Shown here: in pieces, positions 35,768 through 44,457 of the stretch
Numbering within the stretch: the stretch's first letter is position 1
How the letters are laid out: each line of letters begins with the position of its first letter
NCBI GenBank assembly: GCA_017451645.1
Contig: JAFTNZ010000021.1
Coordinates: 124,001-188,000, forward strand
DNA: 64,000 nt
DNA from: Bacteroidaceae bacterium
GTDB taxonomy: Bacteria; Bacteroidota; Bacteroidia; Bacteroidales; Bacteroidaceae
Direction: 5' to 3'
The notes under the pieces: model-generated
Database searches by the model: none
What the model was told of the DNA's origin: nothing
Seen by the model: only the letters and a program-made list of their open reading frames with translations
Translations under genes and position numbers: made by a program

Positions 35768-37771
35768 TTATTTGGCGGGCGGTACGCTTACGGCACTCAC
35801 ATTGATGGGAAGCCATACTGCCATCTGGCCGCGTCCCCGGTGTGCCCAAGCATAATAGGGAATGAGGGTCAGAGGAGTGTCTTTAATCACGAGTGTGCCG
35901 TTGGGGGTGTAGCTGAGTGATTGGGCTTCAGTCATGAGTGTCTGTATCTTGCTGCCTTGAATATCCTTGTTCCCTAAAGAAAAAGCTGGTTGCTGATTCA
36001 ATAGTACAGAAGAAATGTTGCATTCATTGTCCGGCCATTCGGCACAATATACCAACGGACCCCGTTCTACTGCTACGCGTCCATGATTCTCAATCACCCG
36101 GTTGTGTGACTTCACTGTTCTGGCCTCCATGTCGAAATGTACGTGGATACGGTCTCCTTTCTTCCATTTCCTGTCGATGACGAAATAGCCATGTTGAAGT
36201 TCTCCGTCTGCTGGTTCTCCATTTATCATGATGCGGTAGCTTGGGTTCTTATTGTCTGCATAGGTGTAAAGGTCGCTGGGGACAACTTTTCCCTTCGCCC
36301 ATCCGGGGATGCGCACGTGGATGGCAAACTCTCCGCTTCCTTTCTTCAAATCGATGTTTATGTCACCTTCCCATGGGTAGTTGGTTGTCTGTTGCAGTTC
36401 GATGGTGCGACCGCCTACTTTAGTCCTTACTGTATTACCGGCAAAAAGATTGATGTATAGAGACCGGTCTTTTACTGCATAGATATATTGTGGTAAAGAA
36501 GGAATGAACCGGCTGGCATTGCTGGGGCAACAGGCACAGCCGAACCAGGGTTGACGCTCGTGTTGGCCTTCGGATGCCAATGGATTGGGATAGAAGAATC
36601 GTCCGCCATCTATGCTGATTCCAGAGATGACTCCGTTGTAAAGAGTCCTTTCCAGTGCGTCATAATATTTGGATTCTCCGTGCAACAGGAACAGACGATA
36701 GTTGAGATAGACTTGTGCGATGGCTGCGCATGTCTCACAATAGGCTGTCAGGTTGGGAAGCTGGTAGTTCCGCCCGAATGCTTCTCCATGATTGGTGGCT
36801 CCCACACCGCCGGTGATGTAGTATTTCTTCCCCACAATATTCTCCCAGATGGTGTCGATGGCGGCAATGTATCCCTTATCTCCTGTCAGGGCTGCCACAT
36901 CAGCCATACCGGCATACATATATCCGGCTCGTACGGCGTGCCCTACGGCTTCTTTTTGTTGTAATACAGGCAAGTGGCTTTGGCTGTATTCGTGACGGAT
37001 GGTAGTGTGTCCTCGTTTGTCGAGGAAGAATTTGGCTTGTTCGAGATACTTCTTGTCCCCTGTGGCCAAATAGAGTTTGGCTAATCCCATTTCTGCAATC
37101 TGGTGTCCCGGTACCACGCAAGCCTGTCCCGGCTTTTCGCCTACCTCGCGGCATACACAGTCTGCATATCGGATGGCAATGTCGAGCAGTGAACGTTTGC
37201 CTGTGGCCTGCCAATGTGCGACAGCTGCCTCACAGAGATGCCCCAAGTTGTAGAACTCATGGCTCAGGTCTTCCACTTTCGACCATCGTGTGGCTCCTGC
37301 CCAATGGTGGGGGGCGGCGGGGTTTTGTGTACGTGCGGTGTAAAGGTATCCGTCAGGCTCTTGCGCCGAGGCTATCACACTGATGACACTATCTACGTAT
37401 GCCTCCAATTTCTTGTCCGGATAGGTCTGTAGCAGGTAGCTGGCACCTTCGATAATTTTGTAGGGGTCGGTGTCATCGAACGAGTATCCCACACCGTTCA
37501 CCTTGAACACTTGGGTAGTGTCTTTCATGTGCAGGGCTGCATTGCTGAAGTTGGTGTATCGTCCCGTCTCTTCGCTCTTGCTGAAAGCCAAAGGTATGGT
37601 CACTTCTCTGCTGGCTTTCAGGCGTTCGCCCCAAAAAGTGTTGGCATCTACCTTCACGCTTGTGAAGGGCACTTGCGCGATGGGGTATCCGCTGTTGTCG
37701 TGTGATTGTGCTTCTGCCATCCGGCAGGTGGCAGTCAGGAGGGTCAGTGTGAAAAAGATTTTTTTCTTCAT
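35768..37771 (-). CDS. GH127 beta-L-arabinofuranosidase (DUF1680)
   Basis: A 667-residue exported enzyme. A signal peptide (residues 1-22) is followed by an (alpha/alpha)6 barrel and beta-sandwiches. The zinc/nucleophile site of the family is intact: E346 and C348 in YCETCAA, and C414-C415 in GCACCPSN; by comparison with HypBA1 the first of the CC pair is the nucleophile. The substrates known for GH127 are beta-L-arabinofuranosides such as plant hydroxyproline-linked arabino-oligosaccharides or pectin side chains. Together with the nearby PL11 gene this points to pectin-type plant glycans. A strong promoter lies upstream on the minus strand. Confidence 0.92.
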   Translation of the reverse strand: MKKKIFFTLTLLTATCRMAEAQSHDNSGYPIAQVPFTSVKVDANTFWGERLKASREVTIPLAFSKSEETGRYTNFSNAALHMKDTTQVFKVNGVGYSFDDTDPYKIIEGASYLLQTYPDKKLEAYVDSVISVIASAQEPDGYLYTARTQNPAAPHHWAGATRWSKVEDLSHEFYNLGHLCEAAVAHWQATGKRSLLDIAIRYADCVCREVGEKPGQACVVPGHQIAEMGLAKLYLATGDKKYLEQAKFFLDKRGHTTIRHEYSQSHLPVLQQKEAVGHAVRAGYMYAGMADVAALTGDKGYIAAIDTIWENIVGKKYYITGGVGATNHGEAFGRNYQLPNLTAYCETCAAIAQVYLNYRLFLLHGESKYYDALERTLYNGVISGISIDGGRFFYPNPLASEGQHERQPWFGCACCPSNASRFIPSLPQYIYAVKDRSLYINLFAGNTVRTKVGGRTIELQQTTNYPWEGDINIDLKKGSGEFAIHVRIPGWAKGKVVPSDLYTYADNKNPSYRIMINGEPADGELQHGYFVIDRKWKKGDRIHVHFDMEARTVKSHNRVIENHGRVAVERGPLVYCAEWPDNECNISSVLLNQQPAFSLGNKDIQGSKIQTLMTEAQSLSYTPNGTLVIKDTPLTLIPYYAWAHRGRGQMAVWLPINVSAVSVPPAK

Positions 37772-37819
37772 GATGTAAAATACTTTTAAGGTGGTTCGTT
37801 CTCTCGTTTTTTAATGGGG

Positions 37820-37851
37820 CAAAGGTAGTCACTTTTCCTCTTCCCGCCAAA
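37820..37851 (-). promoter_or_regulatory. Promoter of the GH127 gene
   Basis: Minus-strand TTTG at 37851-37848, a 20-base spacer and TACCTTTG at 37827-37820: a full match to the Bacteroides consensus, about 50 bases upstream of the ATG. Confidence 0.75.
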
Positions 37852-37924
37852 TGCCGGAAGTGTTTTTTATTCTGTGTGGTGATAAGTTCCTGCCCCAGTT
37901 TCGTATGTAGATATGCCATGCAGT

Positions 37925-38006
37925 CTTTGTCATCCTGAGTACCCATCACCCCTCGTCATCATCGAATTGTTTCACCGAAGGGTGATGGGTACTCAGGGTG
38001 ACAAAG
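37925..38006. repeat. 31-bp inverted repeat with 20-base loop
   Basis: Arms 37925-37955 and 37976-38006 match at 29 of 31 positions when inverted; they contain GTCATCCTGAGTACCCATCA and its complement. No ORF. It lies directly outside the left terminal repeat of the IS1595-like element, within the 374-base gap upstream of GH127. Confidence 0.85.
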
Positions 38007-38145
38007 AGATAAAAATAAGGGACTTATACGTTTCCAAACCTAAATAATCTTGCGGGATAAATCGGTTGATTATCTCGCAAGATTATTATTTTGCCAAGCA
38101 ATTTTTCTCACCAAAGTTATTAACACCAAATAATCGTTTGGTGTT

Positions 38146-38856
38146 ATGTTTGATTTTATCAATTTGACTCTACAAGAGTTCATTCGTAAATTCAATTGTG
38201 AGGATGTTTGCTTGAGTTATCTTGAGGAAAGATTTTGGAACAATGTTCCTGTTTCTCCTTTTGACCCATCCTCAAAAGTATATAACTATGGCAATCATAA
38301 GTACCGATGTCGAAACACGGGCAAAAACTTTAATGTCAAGACAAATACTCTGTTCCACGGAACGAAAGTATCACTTGACAAATGGTTTTACGCTATTTGG
38401 AAGATTGCTAATAGCACTAATGGAATATCCTCAATACAACTGAGCAAGGAAATTGGTATTAGACAGGCTACTGCTTGGTCTATGCTTCATCGCATTCGTA
38501 TGTGTATGAATGCAGAGAATGCCGCTAAATTGAGTGGCGAAGTTGAACTTGACGAAACGTATGTTGGCGGAAAGGAGAAGAGCAAGCATTCAAACAAGAG
38601 AATACCACATAATCAAGGTAGAAGTACAAAGACAAGAACGGCTGTATTGGGTATGCTTGAAAGAAACGGCAAAGTCGTATGCCGTGTAATCAAAGGTAGA
38701 GTTACCAAAAAGAAACTTACCGCACCAATTCTTACTACAATCAAACGAACCGCCACTCTATACACTGACGAATATAGTGGCTGTAATCTCGTTGGCAAAG
38801 TTTATAAGCGTGAGAAAGTAAACCATGGTGCGACAAGCATATTGACTATGGCATAA
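38146..38856 (+). pseudogene. IS1595 (ISXO2-like) transposase, C-terminally truncated
   Basis: The product of 236 residues starts at ATG 38146, preceded by a hairpin-rich leader. It has an N-terminal zinc-binding-like part with the cysteines partly lost (KYRCRNTGKNFNVKTNTLFHGT), a helix-turn-helix (SSIQLSKEIGIRQATAWSMLHRIR), the first catalytic Asp in ELDETYVGGKEK and the second in YTDEYSGCN. Sequence similarity ends after VNHG (about 38827); the remaining codons (ATSILTMA) are foreign, and the third catalytic residue (in the family motif HTNTIEGFW) is absent. It should be inactive. The break coincides with the start of unrelated DNA read on the other strand as a small membrane-protein start. 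Confidence 0.85.
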
Positions 38857-38906
38857 CCACAAGCACCAAAGAATCCAATGGAAAATGCATAGAGAATCTT
38901 TTTCAT
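38802..38906 (-). pseudogene. N-terminal fragment of a small membrane protein cut at the transposase junction
   Basis: The minus-strand ORF of 34 codons starts at ATG 38906 (MKKILYAFSIGFFGACGYA...) and looks like the first transmembrane helix of a membrane protein; after about 26 codons it runs into transposase DNA and stops. It lies downstream of a minus-strand promoter box (39168-39161) and a 250-base structured leader. No family recognised. Confidence 0.35.
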
Positions 38907-38908
38907 AA

Positions 38909-39111
38909 TGGCGAATTTTACAAGGCTCTCCGTGGGCAGACGATTGGAGAATTTTTACAATGTTTATTAGAGAAAAGAACGTGGACTGCCACCTTGCATC
39001 CTTGTAGGTATCGCCAAACACCTGAATACACGCACGGTAGGCAACCCACGTATATGAGCTGCTCCGTGCCTCGTGTATTCTTTGTTTTTGATTTGGCGAA
39101 TTTTTACAAGG
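38909..39111. repeat. Nested 112-base palindrome plus direct repeats (TTTGGCGAATTTTTACAAGG family)
   Basis: Three concentric stems: CCTTGTA 39000-39006 with TACAAGG 39105-39111; TCGCCAAA 39011-39018 with 39092-39099; GAATACACG+CACGG 39024-39037 with 39064-39068 and 39072-39080 (three-base bulge). The 20-base right-arm sequence recurs as direct repeats at 38909-38925 and 38945-38962. This occupies the 386-base spacer after the transposase. It could be a structured RNA leader (minus strand) or a DNA-level folding site. Confidence 0.75.
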
Positions 39112-39160
39112 AATGAGGCACATTCTCTATTATTTCCAAACATTGTCCCGAAAGACGATA

Positions 39161-39168
39161 CAAAGGTA
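39161..39168 (-). promoter_or_regulatory. -7 box (TACCTTTG) reading into the palindrome
   Basis: Minus-strand TACCTTTG directly after a terminator-like hairpin. A transcript from here would carry the nested palindrome as a 5' leader of about 250 bases. Confidence 0.5.
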
Positions 39169-39173
39169 CAAAG

Positions 39174-39217
39174 AAAATGTGTAACTCCACTTACTGAATA
39201 GTGAAATTACACATTTT
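39174..39217 (-). terminator. Hairpin after the Mtd-N-like ORF
   Basis: AAAATGTGTAA (39174-39184) pairs with TTACACATTTT (39207-39217), with inner CACT/AGTG pairs. On the minus strand it follows the ORF stop and ends in a TTTT run. Confidence 0.65.
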
Positions 39218-39242
39218 AATGTCAAACAAGTTTGCTTACTTC

Positions 39243-39425
39243 TTAAAATAAAACAAATCCGCCAGAAACTGTTATATATGGTAAATCATTCCAATTGTTT
39301 ATACCATCTCCCATTTTTGCCTTTCGGGTATCATTTTCCCAACCCATTTCTCCTTCCATCAAAAGCGGATTGATTTCAGTCCATCTTTCTGATGTATCTC
39401 TTCTTATTTGAATCCTATTAGCCAT
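39243..39425 (-). CDS. Orphan phage-tail N-terminal domain (Mtd-N-like), 60 aa
   Basis: A 60-residue product whose core (RIQIRRDTSERWTEINPLL-EGEMGWENDTRKAKMGDGINNWNDLPY) follows the pattern seen at the start of many phage tail-fibre and major tropism determinant proteins: I-x-x-R-R-x-T, W, N-P, E-G-E-x-G-x-E-x-D-T, K-x-G-D-G, W-x-x-L-P-Y. It ends soon after this domain, with no receptor-binding or variable domain. It starts 44 bases inside the right terminal repeat of the IS-like element and has its own terminator hairpin. Likely a captured fragment of a prophage tail gene; expression is unproven. Confidence 0.6.
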   Translation of the reverse strand: MANRIQIRRDTSERWTEINPLLMEGEMGWENDTRKAKMGDGINNWNDLPYITVSGGFVLF

Positions 39426-39516
39426 AGTTGTAAAATTAGAATTTACATATCTATAACTGCTAATTTATTTTTAGGTTTGAAAACGTATAAGTCCCCTTTT
39501 TAGGCTAAAACAATAT

Positions 39517-39562
39517 TATATCTCGCCAAATCTCTATTTTTTAAAAGTTTTGGCGAGTTATA
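39517..39562. promoter_or_regulatory. Inverted repeat upstream of DUF234 ATPase (possible operator)
   Basis: TATA-T-CTCGCCAAA (39517-39530) pairs with TTTGGCGAG-T-TATA (39549-39562), 13 of 14 positions, across 18 bases. It lies just upstream of a TACTTTTG box. A similar TATCTCGC-containing inverted repeat occurs at 38043-38087 ahead of the transposase. Confidence 0.55.
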
Positions 39563-39576
39563 TCGGATTTTTATCT

Positions 39577-39584
39577 TACTTTTG
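39577..39584 (+). promoter_or_regulatory. -7 box (TACTTTTG) for the DUF234 ATPase gene
   Basis: A TAnnTTTG match 22 bases before ATG 39606, immediately downstream of an inverted repeat. The short leader contains ACTTATACGTT, the same 11 bases found in the nearby IS terminal repeats. Confidence 0.6.
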
Positions 39585-39605
39585 TGACAGCAAAACTTAT
39601 ACGTT

Positions 39606-41021
39606 ATGATAATCGGTAGAAAAGAGGAGCAGAAAACATTGCTTTCTGCAGCACAGTCGGAGTATTCTGAACTAATAGCAGTCTATGGTCGTAGACGTGT
39701 TGGCAAGACTTACCTTATTCGTGAGACTTTTGGCTATAAGTTTACATTCCAACATACAGGTTTGGCTAAAGGTAAAACAAAAGAACAATTGTTTAGTTTT
39801 GCCATCTCACTTCGTGACGCCGGTTATGATGATTGTCCAATACCACAATCCTGGTTGGAAGCATTCAGCCTATTGTCACATTATTTAAAGAACTCTACTG
39901 ATGAAAAGAAGATTATCTTCTTAGACGAACTTCCTTGGATGGATACCCCTCGTTCTAATTTCCTATCTGCTTTTGAACATTTTTGGAATGGTTGGGCATC
40001 TGCTCGAAAGGATATTGTTTTAATTATCTGCGGTTCTGCCACATCATGGATTATCAATAAAGTAATTAACGATTATGGAGGTCTTCACAATCGTGTAACA
40101 CAGCGCATCGCCCTTCAACCATTTACCTTGCGAGAGTGTGAAATGTTTGTCCAGAATAAAGGTCTGGAAATGAATCGTTACCAAATTGCAGAGTGCTATA
40201 TGGTATTGGGAGGTATACCATTCTATTGGAGTCTTCTCGAAAAAGGATTAAGTCTGGCTCAAAATATAGATAAGATTTTCTTTGCAAAGAATGGGAAATT
40301 GGCCAATGAATTTAAACAGCTTTATGCATCGTTATTTAAATCACCAGAACAATATATAGATGTTGTAACAGCTCTTGGCCGAAAGAAAACAGGAATGACC
40401 CGAGAAGAATTACTAGAGATGATAGACAAGCAAAGCGGCGGAGCTTTGAGCAAAGTGCTTGACGAGTTGGAATATTGTGGATTTATCCGCAAATATAATG
40501 GCTACGGCAAAAAGTCAAAACAAGCCATCTACCAATTAATTGATAACTATACACTCTTTTACTTCAAGTTCATCAAGCAGAACGAGAACAATGACGAACA
40601 TTTCTGGTCAGCCTCAATCGATTCAGCCATGTATCGTGCTTGGAGCGGATTAGCTTTTGAACGTCTATGTTTGGCACACATACAACAAATCAAAGCCGGA
40701 TTAGGTATTACAGGTGTATTGAGTAATGTTTACTCTTGGCGAAAAGAAGCAGATGAAAACAGTGATGGCGCACAGATAGACTTGCTGATTGATCGTAATG
40801 ACCAAGTGGTAAATATCTGTGAAATGAAATATTCTTTGTCTGAGTTTTTTATAGATGCAAAATATGAACATAATCTACGCAATAAGAAGTCAGCTTTCAT
40901 TGATGCAACAAATACACGCAAAGCTGTGCATTTTACCATGGTGACAACTTATGGTATTCGTCAAAACTCACATTCAGGAATTATACAAAGTGAAGTTATT
41001 TTAGAGGACCTATTTGCATAG
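39606..41021 (+). CDS. AAA/STAND-like ATPase with C-terminal DUF234 nuclease-like domain
   Basis: A 471-residue cytosolic protein. Walker A is VYGRRRVGKT (residues about 26-35) and Walker B KKIIFLDELPWM (about 101-112). A sensor-like ICGSATSWI and a winged-helix region (GMTREELLEMIDKQSGGALSKVLDELEYCGFIRKY) follow. The C-terminal ~150 residues have the DUF234 pattern (WSGLAFERLCLAHI ... GAQIDLLIDRNDQVVNICEMKYS), where the D and ExK spacing resembles a PD-(D/E)XK nuclease core. This family is abundant and patchily distributed in Bacteroidales; its function is unknown, and defence or mobile-element roles are only suggested. It is AT-rich and next to an IS remnant. Confidence 0.85.
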   Translation: MIIGRKEEQKTLLSAAQSEYSELIAVYGRRRVGKTYLIRETFGYKFTFQHTGLAKGKTKEQLFSFAISLRDAGYDDCPIPQSWLEAFSLLSHYLKNSTDEKKIIFLDELPWMDTPRSNFLSAFEHFWNGWASARKDIVLIICGSATSWIINKVINDYGGLHNRVTQRIALQPFTLRECEMFVQNKGLEMNRYQIAECYMVLGGIPFYWSLLEKGLSLAQNIDKIFFAKNGKLANEFKQLYASLFKSPEQYIDVVTALGRKKTGMTREELLEMIDKQSGGALSKVLDELEYCGFIRKYNGYGKKSKQAIYQLIDNYTLFYFKFIKQNENNDEHFWSASIDSAMYRAWSGLAFERLCLAHIQQIKAGLGITGVLSNVYSWRKEADENSDGAQIDLLIDRNDQVVNICEMKYSLSEFFIDAKYEHNLRNKKSAFIDATNTRKAVHFTMVTTYGIRQNSHSGIIQSEVILEDLFA

Positions 41022-41342
41022 ATTGTATAGGAATGAAAATTGAAGAAGCTATACTATACTGCCTTGCAAGCCAGAACCGAGGATATTGCATAAATTAATT
41101 ATAAAAAAATGCAATTTTAAATCCACGACTGTCATTGAAAGTCACATTTTAATGTATGGAATTATTTTACGATACATGAATAATCATAAATAAATCTAAA
41201 AACGTTAAAAGTGAAAGGATTAGTATATAGAAAAAAGGAAAACAATTATTATTCAATCATTTAAATTTCAACAAACTGATTTACAAGAATATATAAACAC
41301 TGTATTGGAAAGTAATTATTATGGATAGATAAATCGGATTTT
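41022..41342. other. AT-rich spacer without recognisable content
   Basis: A 321-base AT-rich stretch between the ATPase and acetyltransferase genes. No ORF of convincing composition, no promoter box with a good TAnnTTTG match, and no strong hairpin were seen. Confidence 0.5.
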
Positions 41343-41882
41343 ATGGAAAAGAAGAAGTATTTCAATCGAGTGGAGATAAGTAAGGAGGTGCTGATGCAAA
41401 TGGCAAAAGTGTCGGCATTAACAAAACAACTAAACAGTCTCACGCTGGCAGAACTAGCACAAAAGCAGGAAATAATCTGTCAGTTGTTTGGTTCGGTGGG
41501 TTGCAACCCGTTTTTGGGTGACAATTTCCATTGCGACTTTGGTGTGAATATCCACGTGGGCGACAACTTCCATGCCGACTATAACTGTACTATGCTCGAT
41601 GTGGCAGAAATCCGCATCGGGCACAATTGTCTCATTGGTCCTGATGTCGGCATCTATACAGCAGGGCATCGTCTTCAACCCGAAGGGCGCATGCTCGACG
41701 GTTACGGAATGTCCATCATTATTGGTAATGACGTGTGGATAGGTGGACATTCGACCATTTTGCCTGGTGTGACTATCGGTGACGGTGCAGTCGTTGCAGC
41801 TGGTTCGGTTGTGACAAAGGACGTTGCACCACAAACTTTAGTTGGCGGAAACCCTGCAAAGCTGCTAAAAAGTATCGAGTAA
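41343..41882 (+). CDS. Sugar O-acetyltransferase (Maa/NodL/LacA-like, left-handed beta-helix)
   Basis: A 179-residue cytosolic acyltransferase using acetyl-CoA. The hexapeptide-repeat region ([42 protein letters not shown]) contains the catalytic His of the family (TAGH), followed by [34 protein letters not shown] and the GGNPAKLLK ending. The N-terminal ~45 residues ([26 protein letters not shown]) are shorter and unlike the usual Maa N-terminus (normally ~185-200 residues), which could reflect loss of the front in the AT-rich region upstream. The sugar acceptor is unknown. Confidence 0.82.
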   Translation: MEKKKYFNRVEISKEVLMQMAKVSALTKQLNSLTLAELAQKQEIICQLFGSVGCNPFLGDNFHCDFGVNIHVGDNFHADYNCTMLDVAEIRIGHNCLIGPDVGIYTAGHRLQPEGRMLDGYGMSIIIGNDVWIGGHSTILPGVTIGDGAVVAAGSVVTKDVAPQTLVGGNPAKLLKSIE

Positions 41883-41947
41883 ATTCGATTTTATCTAACA
41901 GCCTTGATACCGTTCAGCTAACGCTCACGAAGAATTATAAAGTTTAG

Positions 41948-41978
41948 GAGGGTGTGTTAAAATTTTTAACACACCCTC
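41948..41978. terminator. Bidirectional terminator between acetyltransferase and groEL
   Basis: GAGGGTGTGTTAAA (41948-41961) pairs perfectly with 41965-41978, with a 3-base loop and T/A tracts; it serves both convergent genes. Confidence 0.9.
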
Positions 41979-42010
41979 TTTCTGCTAAAATATAGTTTGT
42001 CGGGAACGGA

Positions 42011-43663
<1,653 letters not shown>

Positions 43664-43758
43664 TTATTGATTTATAATGTACAATTTTGCTTTTTTTACG
43701 ACTGATAGCCCCAGATACAAGTGCTGCATGGCCATTGCATCTAGCACATGATTTGTAC

Positions 43759-44028
43759 TTAGAGCGTAGCCAACACGTCGCTCTGACGCATGATGAGGTA
43801 TTTCTTTCCTTCCAACTCCAACTCTGTACCTGAATATTTTCCATAGAGTACAGTGTCTCCTACCTTAAGAATCATTTCCTCATCTTTAGTGCCATTACCT
43901 ACGGCCACAACTTCACCCTGAAGGGGCTTCTCTTTTGCTGTATCGGGGATGATGATACCACCGATAGTCTTTTCTTCTGCAGGAGCAGGTAGAATGAGTA
44001 CTCTGTCTGCTAACGGTTTGATGTTCAT
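43759..44028 (-). CDS. groES: Co-chaperonin GroES (Hsp10)
   Basis: An 89-residue lid of the GroEL chamber. It has the family's N-terminal [10 protein letters not shown], the mobile-loop region ([18 protein letters not shown]) with the GroEL-binding IIIP hydrophobic tripeptide, [52 protein letters not shown]. First gene of groESL. No CIRCE element (TTAGCACTC-N9-GAGTGCTAA) is present upstream; a TGACA/TGTCA half-site cluster lies about 170 bases upstream. Confidence 0.97.
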   Translation of the reverse strand: MNIKPLADRVLILPAPAEEKTIGGIIIPDTAKEKPLQGEVVAVGNGTKDEEMILKVGDTVLYGKYSGTELELEGKKYLIMRQSDVLATL

Positions 44029-44195
44029 AGTCTTTTTTTGTTATTTAAAATTGTTTATTACTGTTCGTTTTTACTTTTTGTGTCTTCCTCCGCTCCGTGA
44101 CGGGTTGCACACACTACAGGGTATAACGAAAATCGTGCCAAACTTGTTTGTTCTGCCACCTCCTGCCATATTTTCATCCTCCTTCCGCCGTAAGG

Positions 44196-44218
44196 TGACA
44201 GTCTCTGTCAAAATGACA
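44196..44218. promoter_or_regulatory. Three alternating half-sites TGACA-N5-TGTCA-N3-TGACA
   Basis: Half-sites at 44196-44200, 44206-44210 and 44214-44218 form two overlapping palindromes in the 429-base gap between divergent groES and the Ctp gene. The rest of the gap holds a G-run-rich stretch (44307-44348) and no supported gene. A role as an operator is inference. Confidence 0.35.
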
Positions 44219-44414
44219 CAGTCGGCTGGGTTGTTGCCTCCTTTCGGCTCGCTAAAAATCTGCTTCAGGTCTCTTATAAGTCTTAATTCAAAAGAGGAGA
44301 AGAATAAGGGGGGAAGGGGTGTCAGAGGAGTGCTACATAGGGGGGGAGAAAGAAAGTAAAGGTTGAATAAAGTTAAATGTTTGTCTGATATGTGGAGGTT
44401 GGCGGATGTTTCAT

Positions 44415-44422
44415 TAATTTTG
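44415..44422 (+). promoter_or_regulatory. -7 box (TAATTTTG) for the Ctp gene
   Basis: A TAnnTTTG match 35 bases before ATG 44458; no TTTG at 20 bases. Confidence 0.5.
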
Positions 44423-44457
44423 TCGGCAGATTTAAGACAAGATAACAGCAAAACATT

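Larger units (their letters stand above)
38019..39495. mobile_element. IS1595-like element with 26-bp terminal inverted repeats and extra cargo
   Basis: The left end (38019-38044) begins GGGACTTATACGTTT and the right end (39470-39495) is its inverted copy with 25 of 26 bases matching. GGG termini agree with the IS1595 family. Inside are an 18-bp inverted repeat (38043-38087), a 3'-truncated ISXO2-like transposase, a nested palindrome and an orphan Mtd-N-like ORF. The 8-bp flanks (AAAAATAA and CTTTTTAG) are not a target duplication, so the ends may not come from one insertion, or the site has decayed. At 1477 bp it is longer than a simple IS1595 element. Confidence 0.72.

Noticed and set aside
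38832-39116. Plus-strand open frame through the palindrome (contains VPRVFFVFDLANFYKE)
   Set aside because: No start codon near its beginning; the repeated EFYK/EFLQ/NFYK words simply translate the direct repeats of the non-coding element.
38758-39123. 121-aa minus-strand ORF across the transposase end and palindrome
   Set aside because: It crosses the transposase junction and both arms of the nested palindrome in a frame with no recognisable domain; the arms dictate its codons.
38905-39425. Diversity-generating retroelement, suggested by the Mtd-N-like ORF and nearby repeats
   Set aside because: No reverse transcriptase, no accessory (Avd) gene and no template/variable repeat pair with adenine-specific differences are visible; the ORF lacks the C-type-lectin domain.
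44029-44200. CIRCE/HrcA operator for groESL
   Set aside because: No TTAGCACTC-N9-GAGTGCTAA inverted repeat was found on reading the spacer.
44307-44348. G-run-rich stretch upstream of the Ctp gene as a fifth REP-like pair
   Set aside because: Only one C/G-rich arm is present and its hairpin core (CCTCCCTGT...) is missing; at most a degenerate single copy.
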